DNA of 12,955 bases, taken from NCBI GenBank assembly GCA_003168295.1, contig PMST01000641.1, forward strand, positions 1 through 12,955, written 5' to 3'. The stretch comes from Actinomycetota bacterium (GTDB taxonomy: Bacteria > Actinomycetota > Actinomycetes > Streptosporangiales > Streptosporangiaceae). A program made the position numbers and the translations under genes. Positions 1-6,842 of this stretch are shown piece after piece; the stretch's first letter is position 1; each line of letters opens with the position of its first letter. The notes below the pieces were generated by a model that was not told where the DNA came from, did not search any database, and was given only the letters and a program-made list of their open reading frames with translations.

Positions 1-2
1 GC

Positions 3-1958
3 CGCCGCGGCGGCCTGCCCGGGCATGCGGAGATGGAAGGCCGCACCCTGTTCCTGAAGTTCAACACCGGCCCGTCCGGGCACGGCATGCCGCCCGCCGT
101 CGGCGAGGCGCTCAGCCTGAAGCTCGCCGGGGCCGACGAGGTGAAGGTGTTCGTGTTCGAGGGCGAGGGCGGGCTCACTCCCGGCTCCGCGCACGAGGTC
201 AAGAACACGGCCTGGGGCCTGGGCCTGGACAACCTGGTCTTCATGGTCGACTGGAACGACTTCGGCATCGACCCGAGGCCGGCCTCGAGCGTGGTCGCGG
301 GTACGCCGACGGACTGGTTCGCGCCCTACGGCTGGCGGGTCACCGGCACCGAGCACGGCATGGAGTGGGGGCCGGTCACCCGGACGGTCCTGGAGGCGGT
401 GTGCGGCCCCAACCCGGGCCGGGTGCCGACGATGGCGTGGTTCGTGACGCAGAAGGGCCGGGGCTACGGCAAGGTCGACGCGGCCAGTCACGGCACGCCC
501 TTCGGCATGAACGCCGAGCCGTTCTGGGCCGGACGGAAACGGTTCATGGACCGCTACGGGGTGGCCTATGAGGGCGCCGGCTCCCCCGCCCCGGCCGACC
601 CGGGCGCCGTTCAAGCCCAGGCGGCCGCGAACCTGGGCATCGCGATGAGCGTGCTGCGCCGTGACGAAGACCTGGTGACCTGGCTGTCTGACCGGCTGCT
701 GGCGATCGCGGGCACGGTGCCTGACGAGATCGAGGGGTTCCGGCTCGGCCAGCCCGGCCTGTTCTCCGACCGGCGCATCTTCGACGTGGCGAACTACCCG
801 GACAGCATGTGGAAGAAGCCGGGCGACAAAGCGCCGAACCGGGCGGGCCTGGCCGCATGGGGCGGCTACGTGAACTCACTCGCGCTGCGGGACTACGGCC
901 GGCCGCTGTTCATCGCGGCCTCCGCTGACCTGGCCGAGTCCACCAACATCGCCGGGTTCGGCCAGGACTTCGACGGCTCGCCGGGCACCGGCTGGTACGA
1001 GCGAACGCACAATCCCACCGGGGCGCTGCTGCCGACCGAGATTACCGAGTTCACCAACGCCGGCCTGGTCGCGGGCCTGGCCACGGTCAACCTGGCCGAG
1101 GATCCGTTCGAGGCTTTCGACGGATTCTGGGGCGCGTGCTCCACCTACGGCTCGTTCTCCTACCTGAAGTACGGGCCGATGCGGCTGTTCAGCCAGCTGG
1201 CCCAGGACACCGAGCTCAAGGTGGGCAAGCTGCTGTGGATCGCCGGCCACTCGGGACCCGAAACGGCGGAGGACTCGCGCACCCACTTCGGCATCTTCTC
1301 GATCGGCGTCACCCAGCTGTTTCCCGAGGGCCACGTCATCGACCTGCATCCGTGGGAGTACAACGAGGTGCCGGTCCTGCTTGGCGCCGCGTTCTCGCTC
1401 GACGTCCCGATCGTGGCGCTGCACCTGACCCGGCCGCCGGTGGAGATACCCGACCGTGAGGCGCTGGGCATCCCGTCCCACCTGGCCGCCGCGCGCGGCG
1501 CGTACGTGCTCCGGGACTACCAGCCGGGGTTGCCTCGTGGCGGCACCGTCTTCCTGCGCGGCACCATGCCGACGCGGAACGTGGTGAACCTGCTGCCTGA
1601 GCTCTCCGCGCGGGGAATCAACGTGAGGATCGTCGCGGCGATCAGCCCGCAGTTGTTCGCGCGCCAGCCTGCCGCGTACCGGCAGTCGGTCATCGGCCCG
1701 GCGGGCGGGCTGGACGCGATGGTCATCACCAACGGAGCGTTCAAGCTGATGCGCGAGTGGGCCGACGGGCCGCTGGCCCGGGAGTACTCGCTGTCGTCGG
1801 ACTGGGACGACCGGTGGCGCACCGGCGGCTCGGTGGACGAGGTCATCGAGGAGGCGCACCTAGACGAGGCGCACATCCGGGCGGCGCTTGAGCGGTTCGC
1901 CGGCGAGCGGACCGAACGGCTGGCGCGGCTCAGGAAACTGCTGGACGACGACGGATAA
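3..1958 (+). CDS. Transketolase family protein, 5' end outside window
   Basis: Thiamine-diphosphate enzyme of the transketolase family, which moves two-carbon ketol units between sugar phosphates in the cytosol. The frame is open to the left edge, so the ATG at 33 is internal; about 100 N-terminal residues are missing by comparison with yeast transketolase. Counting from that ATG: GPSGHG (13-18) matches the family GPLGQG. E45 of GEG and N75 have the same 30-residue spacing as yeast D157 and N187, the cofactor-metal ligands. H153 in SHGTPFG fits yeast H263. E339 in TEITEF takes the place of the catalytic Glu of the REH motif. H406, D414 and H418 keep the exact spacing of yeast H469, D477 and H481. 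The metal Asp is Glu and REH is TEF, so this is a divergent member and its substrate is open. It converges on the DUF397 gene with a 62-bp gap and no clear terminator. Confidence 0.88.
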   Translation, partial: RRGGLPGHAEMEGRTLFLKFNTGPSGHGMPPAVGEALSLKLAGADEVKVFVFEGEGGLTPGSAHEVKNTAWGLGLDNLVFMVDWNDFGIDPRPASSVVAGTPTDWFAPYGWRVTGTEHGMEWGPVTRTVLEAVCGPNPGRVPTMAWFVTQKGRGYGKVDAASHGTPFGMNAEPFWAGRKRFMDRYGVAYEGAGSPAPADPGAVQAQAAANLGIAMSVLRRDEDLVTWLSDRLLAIAGTVPDEIEGFRLGQPGLFSDRRIFDVANYPDSMWKKPGDKAPNRAGLAAWGGYVNSLALRDYGRPLFIAASADLAESTNIAGFGQDFDGSPGTGWYERTHNPTGALLPTEITEFTNAGLVAGLATVNLAEDPFEAFDGFWGACSTYGSFSYLKYGPMRLFSQLAQDTELKVGKLLWIAGHSGPETAEDSRTHFGIFSIGVTQLFPEGHVIDLHPWEYNEVPVLLGAAFSLDVPIVALHLTRPPVEIPDREALGIPSHLAAARGAYVLRDYQPGLPRGGTVFLRGTMPTRNVVNLLPELSARGINVRIVAAISPQLFARQPAAYRQSVIGPAGGLDAMVITNGAFKLMREWADGPLAREYSLSSDWDDRWRTGGSVDEVIEEAHLDEAHIRAALERFAGERTERLARLRKLLDDDG

Positions 1959-2020
1959 GCACCGGCAGGTCAGCGACTCCCAGCCGGACCGCGCAGCAGC
2001 CGAGGCGCAGCCCCGCGTAG

Positions 2021-2233
2021 TCAGAGCTGCCCTCCCTCTGGGTTCCTGATGTGCCTGATGAGCCCAAGCCACTGGGCGCGAGTGAAGACAAGCACCGCAC
2101 CTGACGGGTTACTCGAGTCCCTGACCAGCACAGATGAACCTGACTGGGCTACCTCGACGCATGCGGCTTGCTGGCCGCTTGCACTGCTCTTGCGCCAGTT
2201 AAGTGTCGAGTCTCGATTTGGCTGAGCGGCCAT
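2021..2233 (-). CDS. DUF397 domain small protein
   Basis: A protein of 70 residues that is almost wholly a DUF397 domain. It begins WRKSSASGQQAACVEVA and continues with VLVRDSSNPSG and VLVFTRAQW, the family hallmarks. DUF397 proteins are small actinobacterial partners of XRE/DUF5753 regulators, as in whiJ clusters where the pair controls development; some such pairs have been described as behaving like toxin-antitoxin modules. I chose the ATG at 2233 because AAAGGA lies 8 nt upstream. In-frame ATGs at 2260 and 2302 lack a good ribosome binding site and would add residues outside the domain. The gene lies downstream of, and on the same strand as, the XRE gene. The 266-bp spacer is much longer than usual for such pairs and carries a nested palindrome just before this start, so the gene may have its own promoter. 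Confidence 0.85.
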   Translation of the reverse strand: MAAQPNRDSTLNWRKSSASGQQAACVEVAQSGSSVLVRDSSNPSGAVLVFTRAQWLGLIRHIRNPEGGQL

Positions 2234-2499
2234 TGAGCAAATCCTTTGTTCGCCGATCATTTCGAAGAGCCCGATATATCGGGACGGCACCTTCGAACAC
2301 ACAAAAATGCCACAAAGCGTAAGCTACCACCACTCTGTGGACGTCCTTCGTCATAGAGTGTAAGCGGCGAGGCTTTGCTGGCATATATGTCCCGGCGGCC
2401 GAGACTGTCCGGCTTATTAAGAGATGTGCTGCTATAGGACTCCTGGGGTGTTTGTGGCTTGGCGGATTGTTTAGCTAGCGCAACCAGGCAGCAGTCTCG
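2234..2499. other. AT-rich spacer between XRE and DUF397 genes
   Basis: This 266-bp stretch is clearly less GC-rich than the flanking genes. Besides the nested palindrome it holds an imperfect inverted repeat (CACTCTGTG at 2331-2339 with CATAGAGTG at 2352-2360). A 6-bp inverted repeat, CTAGCG/CGCTAG (2475-2480 and 2498-2503), spans the stop codon of the XRE gene and is the only terminator-like element; it has no T tract. A 61-codon open frame (2199-2384, minus) shows no recognisable domain and overlaps the DUF397 start, so I do not call it a gene. Confidence 0.5.
2261..2297. repeat. Nested inverted repeat before DUF397 gene
   Basis: Arms TTCGAAG (2261-2267) and CTTCGAA (2291-2297) are perfectly complementary. 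They enclose a perfect 14-bp palindrome, CCCGATATATCGGG (2270-2283). The element ends 28 bp upstream of the chosen DUF397 start. It could be an operator for the XRE regulator or another factor, or an RNA hairpin in the leader. No run of T follows on either strand, so an intrinsic terminator is unlikely. Confidence 0.6.
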
Positions 2500-3381
2500 C
2501 TAGGACATTTCCTCCGCTACGCTCCGTATAAGCTCGATCGATTTGTCGGCGGGCAACGTGTCTTCAAGCAGCGTTTCAAAGTCGTCCCGGTACTCCGCGA
2601 TCCGAGAATCGTTACCGGAGGTGATGTTGAGGAATGCCTCTCGGCCCGCGTCGATGTAGAGGACATCAGGCAGCCCTCCGTCGAACTCCAGCAGAGTGAA
2701 CGGGCCGGCCAACCCCCGGTGCGCGCCTGCCTTGAAGGGCATTACCCGCAGCGTCACCAGGTCTTCCCGCTCGGCCTTGTCGGCCATGTAGCGGAGCTGA
2801 TCCGGCATGATGGCCGGGTCCTTCGATATTCCGACATTCCGGCGGATCACCGCTTCATCCACGACGTAGTACCGCCGAGGTTGAGGCGATCGCTGCGCAA
2901 GCTCGCTCTGACGCTGCAGCCGGAGTTCCACAATCGGCTTGACGCGGGCCGAGTTAACCGAGTACTCCGTGATGGCCTCGGCGTACGCAGGGGTCTGCAT
3001 CGTACCGGGGACATACGCGGACTCGAACTGCCTGATGAAGGCCGCCCCAGCCTCGAAGCCCACGTATTCGAGATAGGTCGGAGAGACGTCATCCCGGTAC
3101 TTGTCCCACCAGGCTCGCTCGCGTGCGCCCCGATTAAGGGCCTGGAGCCGCTCGCGGGTGCTCTCGGACGTAACTCCGTACTCCGCCAGGAGAGCATCCA
3201 GATCCACCTTGGTGATCGAGCTGCGGCCGCCCTCGACGCGGATCAGCTTGGACGGCGACCACTCCAGGTCAGCGGCAACCTGCTCTTGAGTAAGCCCGCT
3301 GTCCTTCCGCAGACGAACGAGCTCGCCGCGAAGCTGGGCGCTCTGAACAACCGGTCCCTGGTCAGTGGCCACGTACATCAC
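2500..3381 (-). CDS. XRE-family HTH regulator with DUF5753 domain
   Basis: DNA-binding regulator of 293 residues, the usual length of this actinobacterial family. Residues 17-71 form the Cro/C1-type helix-turn-helix, including SGLTQEQVAADLEWSPSKL and IRVEGG. Residues from about 92 to 285 are DUF5753, beginning ARERAWWDKYRDD and containing YVPGTMQTPAYAEA and the GLAGPFTLLEF stretch. Members usually act with a DUF397 protein, which is found downstream here. The protein starts at GTG 3381 or at the ATG directly after it (3378); neither has a strong ribosome binding site, so the exact start is uncertain. A promoter-like pair (TTCCTT and TAGACT on the minus strand) sits upstream with a 16-bp palindrome filling its spacer, which suggests autoregulation. 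The family is secure; the regulated genes are inferred. Confidence 0.9.
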   Translation of the reverse strand: MMYVATDQGPVVQSAQLRGELVRLRKDSGLTQEQVAADLEWSPSKLIRVEGGRSSITKVDLDALLAEYGVTSESTRERLQALNRGARERAWWDKYRDDVSPTYLEYVGFEAGAAFIRQFESAYVPGTMQTPAYAEAITEYSVNSARVKPIVELRLQRQSELAQRSPQPRRYYVVDEAVIRRNVGISKDPAIMPDQLRYMADKAEREDLVTLRVMPFKAGAHRGLAGPFTLLEFDGGLPDVLYIDAGREAFLNITSGNDSRIAEYRDDFETLLEDTLPADKSIELIRSVAEEMS

Positions 3382-3407
3382 TTTCTGTAGTCATAAGTCA
3401 GTTCTGA

Positions 3408-3436
3408 AGTCTACCGTGCTACCTAGCACGAAGGAA
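3408..3436 (-). promoter_or_regulatory. Candidate promoter and operator of the XRE gene
   Basis: On the minus strand a weak -35 TTCCTT (3431-3436) and a -10 TAGACT (3408-3413) are separated by 17 bp. The -10 fits the TAGRRT pattern of actinomycete vegetative promoters except for one base. A perfect 16-bp palindrome, CGTGCTACCTAGCACG (3415-3430, 7-bp arms, 2-bp centre), occupies all but one base of the spacer. A repressor bound there would block RNA polymerase. The predicted transcript would have a short leader of about 20 nt. Confidence 0.55.
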
Positions 3437-3546
3437 CCAGGCGGTATAGCGGAAGCCAAGACACCACCCGGCTAAAGGGAAGGACGCAGGAGGAGGCAGC
3501 GGGGTTGACTTGGCTACGGCGTCGATAAGAATTTGTTACATATTTC

Positions 3547-3562
3547 GTTGCCACCTAGCAAC
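3547..3562. promoter_or_regulatory. Second copy of the palindromic operator
   Basis: GTTGCCACCTAGCAAC is a 16-bp near-perfect palindrome with one mismatched pair. It shares the core TGCYACCTAGCA with the site at 3415-3430. It lies 37 bp after the end of a plus-strand TTGACT (3505-3510), which has only a weak -10 (AGAATT at 3528-3533). The pair of sites suggests that the XRE regulator binds on both sides of the divergent region. Confidence 0.5.
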
Positions 3563-3590
3563 CTGCTGGGTGTCAGAACGTTTGCTTGTC

Positions 3591-3646
3591 TTGTGTGACG
3601 TTGCGATCTGGTCGATGCTCTTGTGTAACGTTGCGATCTGGGTGAT
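3591..3646. repeat. Direct repeat with 30-bp period
   Basis: Two copies of a 26-bp sequence (3591-3616 and 3621-3646) begin 30 bp apart and differ at three positions. Both contain ACGTTGCGATCTGG. Three helical turns between copies would place bound proteins on the same DNA face. They could be binding sites for a regulator, or terminal repeats of a lost insertion sequence such as the IS21 family, whose ends carry repeated transposase sites. No transposase remnant is recognisable nearby. Confidence 0.55.
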
Positions 3647-4212
3647 ACTTAGATGATCACCATGACTTTACGTACAGACCAGACACAATCCCAGGATCTG
3701 CACAAAGAGCGCTTAACGGCGACAGGAGGCTTCACCTGCCGCTCCCGACCCAGAAGGCACGGTAAGGAGGCCATCGCGGATCGCGTAAGCCATCATTCGC
3801 CGAGGCTCGCATAGGGAGGGCCACCCCTGCTGCCTCTTCGATCAGCCGGTTGCCAGCCACAGATCGAATGCGAAGGGGCGACCCTCGCAGGCCGCCCAGA
3901 CAACCTACAGCCAAGAAGGGCCTAGCAATATGTCGCCGCATAACGATCGACCGACGTCACAGGCATCAGCTTCACTGGATCCGGACAGGCCGGACGCAGC
4001 AATGGCAACTTTCCCTTCTAGCAGGCGAATTGTCCACAGCAGCACTCAAAGTGTACGCCTCCCCGGCAGCACACACCAGAGTGTTCAGCTGACGCAGATC
4101 TGCAGCAGGGAAGAGCAAAATGGACCGCGAACAAGTGGCGTAAAGGGAACCGCAGCGAGCTTCCATTCCTTTTACATCGGCTCCGGCTGCCAGTACTGGG
4201 GAAGGAGGAGGC

Positions 4213-5730
4213 ATGGACCTGCCCGGCAGGCTTTCCGCCCGGCTTGATTCTCGTCGCAGGTCGCAGGGCGATCAAGCACGACCACATCCGGCCGAAGCGG
4301 AAAGCCTGATGCGCCTGACCTTTTCATTCGGCGACCGCACTCTGGTTCTGGTGATAGGCCGGTCCGCGAAAACTAGCATGGCCCCGCATATGCCGGATCC
4401 GGCGGAAGAAATCCTGCGGCCCGACGATGGAATGCACACCGGCCAGTCGCTGCCCCCGCAGACTCCTGAAGAGCCTCCCGCACCTCCGGTGAAGTTCTAT
4501 AGCCTGCCGCAGCAGAGGCAAACCATTCCACCGGCATCCCGCCCGCAGAATCCGGCCGGCAGCTTCTGGGACGCCCTGGATCCGACCGAGCGGGAAGCCC
4601 TCAGATCGGTGGCCTCCTGGCGGACGTTCGCGGCCGGGGCCAGGATCATGGAAGAAGGCGAGCGGGCGGATCACGTGATGGTCATCCTCGGTGGCCGCGT
4701 CAAGGTCTGTGTGGACGATAACGGCAGCGAACGCGTGCTGGCGGAACGTGGCCTCGGGCAACTCGTCGGCGAACGGGGCGCGTTGACGGTGAGCGTGCGT
4801 TCGGCCACGGTCACAGCCCTGGACATGGTGTGGGCTCTGGTGGTGCAGACGAAGGACTTCGCGGCCTTCATCAGCGCGCACCCACGGGCGCTGGACATCG
4901 TGCAGGGGCAGCTCTATCAGCGGAGCACCGAGGAGTCGGCGAGCTACGGCTCAAGCAGCCCTCGCGCTGGAACGGACGACGGCATGACCGCCGCTGAGCA
5001 ACTTGACCATGACCGCATAGCCGCGCCTCTGCGGCGACCCCCTCAACCCTTGACCGGTGAAAACTGCACCGTTTTCCTCACTGACGTGGTCGAGTTCGGC
5101 GCTCGCACACGCACCGACAGCGATCGTCTCCTGATCAGGGAGGTGCTTTTCAGGATGACGCAGGCGGCCATGCATCCCATTCCCGATGCACGATCCGAAG
5201 ACCGCGGCGACGGCTTCCTGACCGTGGTTCCGCCTACGGTTTCTACCGCGAAGGTCATCGGCCTGGTACTCAAAGCATTTCCTCCCGCACTCGAACGACA
5301 CAACAGCAGCCAGCGCGAGTCCGCTCGGTTCAAGCTGCGATTGGCCCTGAACGTCGGACCTGTCGTGAGCGACATGGGCGTTTCCGGCGAGGCCATCATC
5401 GTCGCGGCGCGACTGCTGGAAGCCCCGCAATTTAAAGAGACGATCAGGAAGAGCACAGCCAGCCTGGGTGTCATCGCGTCGCCGTTTGTCTACGAGACAG
5501 CCATCAGGCACAGCACCGATCCCCTCGACGTGGCGAGTTACACCGAGGTGCCGGTCGAAGTAAAAGAATCCCACACAACGGCCTGGATGAAACTATTCGA
5601 TGCGCCAATCTTGTTCCCATTGGCCCAGGACCCGACAACTCCCAAGCCGTATCTCGATCTATTAACACGCTTCACCCTGAACTCGAATCCCTACGCCAGC
5701 AGGCGTTCCGCCGGGCCAGGGTTTCCCTGA
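4213..5730 (+). CDS. cNMP-binding domain fused to class III nucleotidyl-cyclase-like domain
   Basis: A 505-residue protein with no signal peptide or membrane segment. The ATG at 4213 follows GGAGG (4204-4208) at 4 nt; residues 1-115 are proline-rich and unassigned. Residues 117-235 are a CRP-type cyclic-nucleotide-binding domain. Its phosphate-binding cassette is intact: LVGERG with E187, then R197 in RSATV. Residues 283-455 resemble a class III cyclase. D291 (FLTDVVEFG) and D333 (RGDGF) fit the two metal aspartates, and R400 (VAARLL) fits the transition-state arginine. The usual Asn of the VNxAAR motif appears to be Ile, so activity or base choice may differ. Such cNMP-plus-cyclase proteins recur in actinomycetes. 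The protein may bind a cyclic nucleotide and make or sense one. The last dozen or so codons run into a foreign NUDIX gene fragment, so the native C-terminus may be lost, though the cyclase domain looks complete. Confidence 0.82.
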   Translation: MDLPGRLSARLDSRRRSQGDQARPHPAEAESLMRLTFSFGDRTLVLVIGRSAKTSMAPHMPDPAEEILRPDDGMHTGQSLPPQTPEEPPAPPVKFYSLPQQRQTIPPASRPQNPAGSFWDALDPTEREALRSVASWRTFAAGARIMEEGERADHVMVILGGRVKVCVDDNGSERVLAERGLGQLVGERGALTVSVRSATVTALDMVWALVVQTKDFAAFISAHPRALDIVQGQLYQRSTEESASYGSSSPRAGTDDGMTAAEQLDHDRIAAPLRRPPQPLTGENCTVFLTDVVEFGARTRTDSDRLLIREVLFRMTQAAMHPIPDARSEDRGDGFLTVVPPTVSTAKVIGLVLKAFPPALERHNSSQRESARFKLRLALNVGPVVSDMGVSGEAIIVAARLLEAPQFKETIRKSTASLGVIASPFVYETAIRHSTDPLDVASYTEVPVEVKESHTTAWMKLFDAPILFPLAQDPTTPKPYLDLLTRFTLNSNPYASRRSAGPGFP

Positions 5731-5803
5731 GGTTGGGCTCGGACGTGGCTTCGCGGGCCCCGGCCAGCGGTAGCCAGCGCAGCGGCGCGTCCGCGTTCTC
5801 CGT
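5691..5803 (-). pseudogene. 3' fragment of a second NUDIX hydrolase gene
   Basis: Read on the minus strand this encodes ENADAPLRWLPLAGAREATS, then EPNLRETLAR, and after a one-base deletion ERLLA and a stop (TAG, 5691-5693). It matches the C-terminus of the NUDIX protein at 7052-8248, which ends APLRWLSLAAAREATSEPNL and, after a gap, ERLLAH. By eye the DNA identity over about 108 bp is near 87 percent, and homology stops abruptly at about 5800. No Nudix box is present, so it is a dead scrap. It overlaps the 3' end of the cNMP-cyclase gene, whose stop codon lies inside it. Confidence 0.8.
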
Positions 5804-5900
5804 ATTGATGGCAGGACCAGGGTTTGCGTCGATGAGAACCGCAGGGAACGTGTCCTGGCCGACGAACGTGGCCCCGGCGCGAGCTGATCGGCGAGCGACT
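5804..5900 (+). pseudogene. Fragment of a second cNMP-binding-domain gene
   Basis: Plus-strand translation gives VCVDENRRERVLADERGPGA and, after a frame slip, ELIGERL. This matches VCVDDNGSERVLAERGLGQL and VGERGAL of the cNMP domain of the gene at 4213-5730 (residues 165-191). The order is conserved but the frame is broken, there is no start, and the homology ends where the lysozyme gene begins. It directly abuts the NUDIX scrap, which is in the opposite orientation. It is a remnant of a paralogous gene rather than an exact local copy. Confidence 0.7.
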
Positions 5901-6670
5901 CAATGATTTATCGGGGCGGCGGTGGCGAGCCGGATTAGCTGGCTCCTTGAGCCGTTGAACACGTCCTGGTCACCGGGGAACGTGCCGGTGTCTGAGTACT
6001 GCCAGAAGGTGAAGGTGGGCCAGCCGGCCGGCAGCGCGCCCGCGGTACCGTAGCTGGCGAGCCACAGCGGGTCCTGGTTCGCGAATCCGCCGTAGTTGCC
6101 GGTGCATTTCACCCACCATCGGTTGTTGGTGTAGATGACCGGCCAGACTGAGGTGAGGGCTTCGTAAGTGGCGTTAAAACTGGCGATCCAGGCCACCATC
6201 GCGCTCTTGCTGAGCTTGTAGCACGCGGCACCGTAGGGGTTGTTTTCGATGTCGAGGGCTCCGGGCAGCGTCCGGCCGTCTGCGCTCCAGCCACCGCCGT
6301 TGGCGACGAAATAGCGGGCCTGCGCCGCGCCGCTGGAATCGTTGGGCAACGCGAAGTCGTAGGCGCCCCGGATAAGCCGGGCCTGGTACGCCCCGTCGTA
6401 CTGGGAGGCGAAGTCGGGATTGACGTATCCGGTGCCCTCGGTCGCCTTGATATAGGCAAACTGCGCCCCGTGGGACGCGACCGAACTCCAGTTGATGTTG
6501 TGCTGGTGACTGCTGACATCCAGGCCAAGCACCCCGGTTCCCGCCGCGGCGGGACTGACGCCGAGCAGGCCCGCGGCCAAGGCGATAAGGCCGCAGCCCG
6601 TGACGACCGCGACTGCTTTTCGCGCGTGCCGCCTAGCAACCTTATAGGTAACATTTTGTCGAACAGAAAT
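5900..6670 (-). CDS. Secreted GH25 lysozyme (muramidase)
   Basis: Cleaves the beta-1,4 bond between N-acetylmuramic acid and N-acetylglucosamine in peptidoglycan outside the cell. With the ATT start at 6670 it has 256 residues. A signal peptide has a basic ARRHARK stretch, a hydrophobic run of about 20 residues and SPAAA before the mature GTGVLG. Mature GH25 motifs follow: GLDVSSHQ (D51), KATEGTGYVNPDF, GALDIEN (D140, E142), VIYTNNRWW, LWLASYG and FWQYSDTG. The frame has no ATG, GTG, CTG or TTG between the upstream stop (6698-6700) and the TTG at 6580. That TTG would remove the basic part and half the hydrophobic run of the signal. AGGAG lies 7 nt before the ATT, so I take ATT as the start, either a rare natural codon or a mutated ATG. 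The 226-residue TTG version is the alternative. The catalytic domain is intact. Confidence 0.88.
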   Translation of the reverse strand: MSVRQNVTYKVARRHARKAVAVVTGCGLIALAAGLLGVSPAAAGTGVLGLDVSSHQHNINWSSVASHGAQFAYIKATEGTGYVNPDFASQYDGAYQARLIRGAYDFALPNDSSGAAQARYFVANGGGWSADGRTLPGALDIENNPYGAACYKLSKSAMVAWIASFNATYEALTSVWPVIYTNNRWWVKCTGNYGGFANQDPLWLASYGTAGALPAGWPTFTFWQYSDTGTFPGDQDVFNGSRSQLIRLATAAPINH

Positions 6671-6783
6671 GGCGTAACTCCTAGTGGGTGACCTATCTCA
6701 GTCGACATGTGTTTGCTATTCACGGTCGGCTAGACGGCATATTCGCTACCGCCGACGCTGGGCAGGTACTTTTCGCTCGGGGA

Positions 6784-6800
6784 TGCCCGTGGAACGGGCA
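6784..6800 (-). repeat. Perfect hairpin in the lysozyme leader
   Basis: TGCCCGT and ACGGGCA form a 7-bp stem around a 3-base loop. The hairpin would lie about 40 nt into the predicted lysozyme leader. There is no T run after it, so it is not an ordinary terminator. It may stabilise the leader or be chance. Confidence 0.35.
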
Positions 6801-6842
6801 CGGATATGCTGCCTGGTGGGAGCGTGCGTAAATCTCTGTATC

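Larger units (their letters stand above)
3382..4212. other. Long intergenic region without a convincing gene
   Basis: About 830 bp lie between the XRE gene and the cNMP-cyclase gene. Its first third is AT-rich and holds the two palindromes and the direct repeat. A short open frame at 3662-3814 (+, 50 codons, ATG, two TTA codons) follows the repeat but has no ribosome binding site and no recognisable domain. Longer open frames at 3732-4287 on both strands have no domain, no good start signal and mixed codon usage, so they are probably chance frames. I saw no tRNA, transposase or clear terminator here. Confidence 0.5.

Noticed and set aside
876..1859. Long open frame antisense to the transketolase gene
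   Set aside because: Arginine-rich translation without a domain; it is the mirror of a GC-rich coding frame with strong family motifs on the other strand.
1959..2020. Bidirectional terminator between the convergent transketolase and DUF397 genes
   Set aside because: Only a weak 5-bp stem with a long loop is present and no T run, so I cannot support a terminator.
2719..3390. 223-codon open frame antisense to the XRE gene
   Set aside because: No domain; the minus-strand frame is an unambiguous XRE/DUF5753 protein.
6109..6723. Open frame starting ATG upstream of the lysozyme in another frame
   Set aside because: Only its first codons overlap the signal peptide region; downstream it is Ser/Arg/Pro-rich nonsense and lacks GH25 motifs, so it would need a frameshift to matter.
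6671..6840. Possible c-di-AMP riboswitch before a cell wall hydrolase
   Set aside because: Such riboswitches often precede these genes in actinomycetes, but I could not recognise the conserved sequence blocks; only one simple hairpin is visible.
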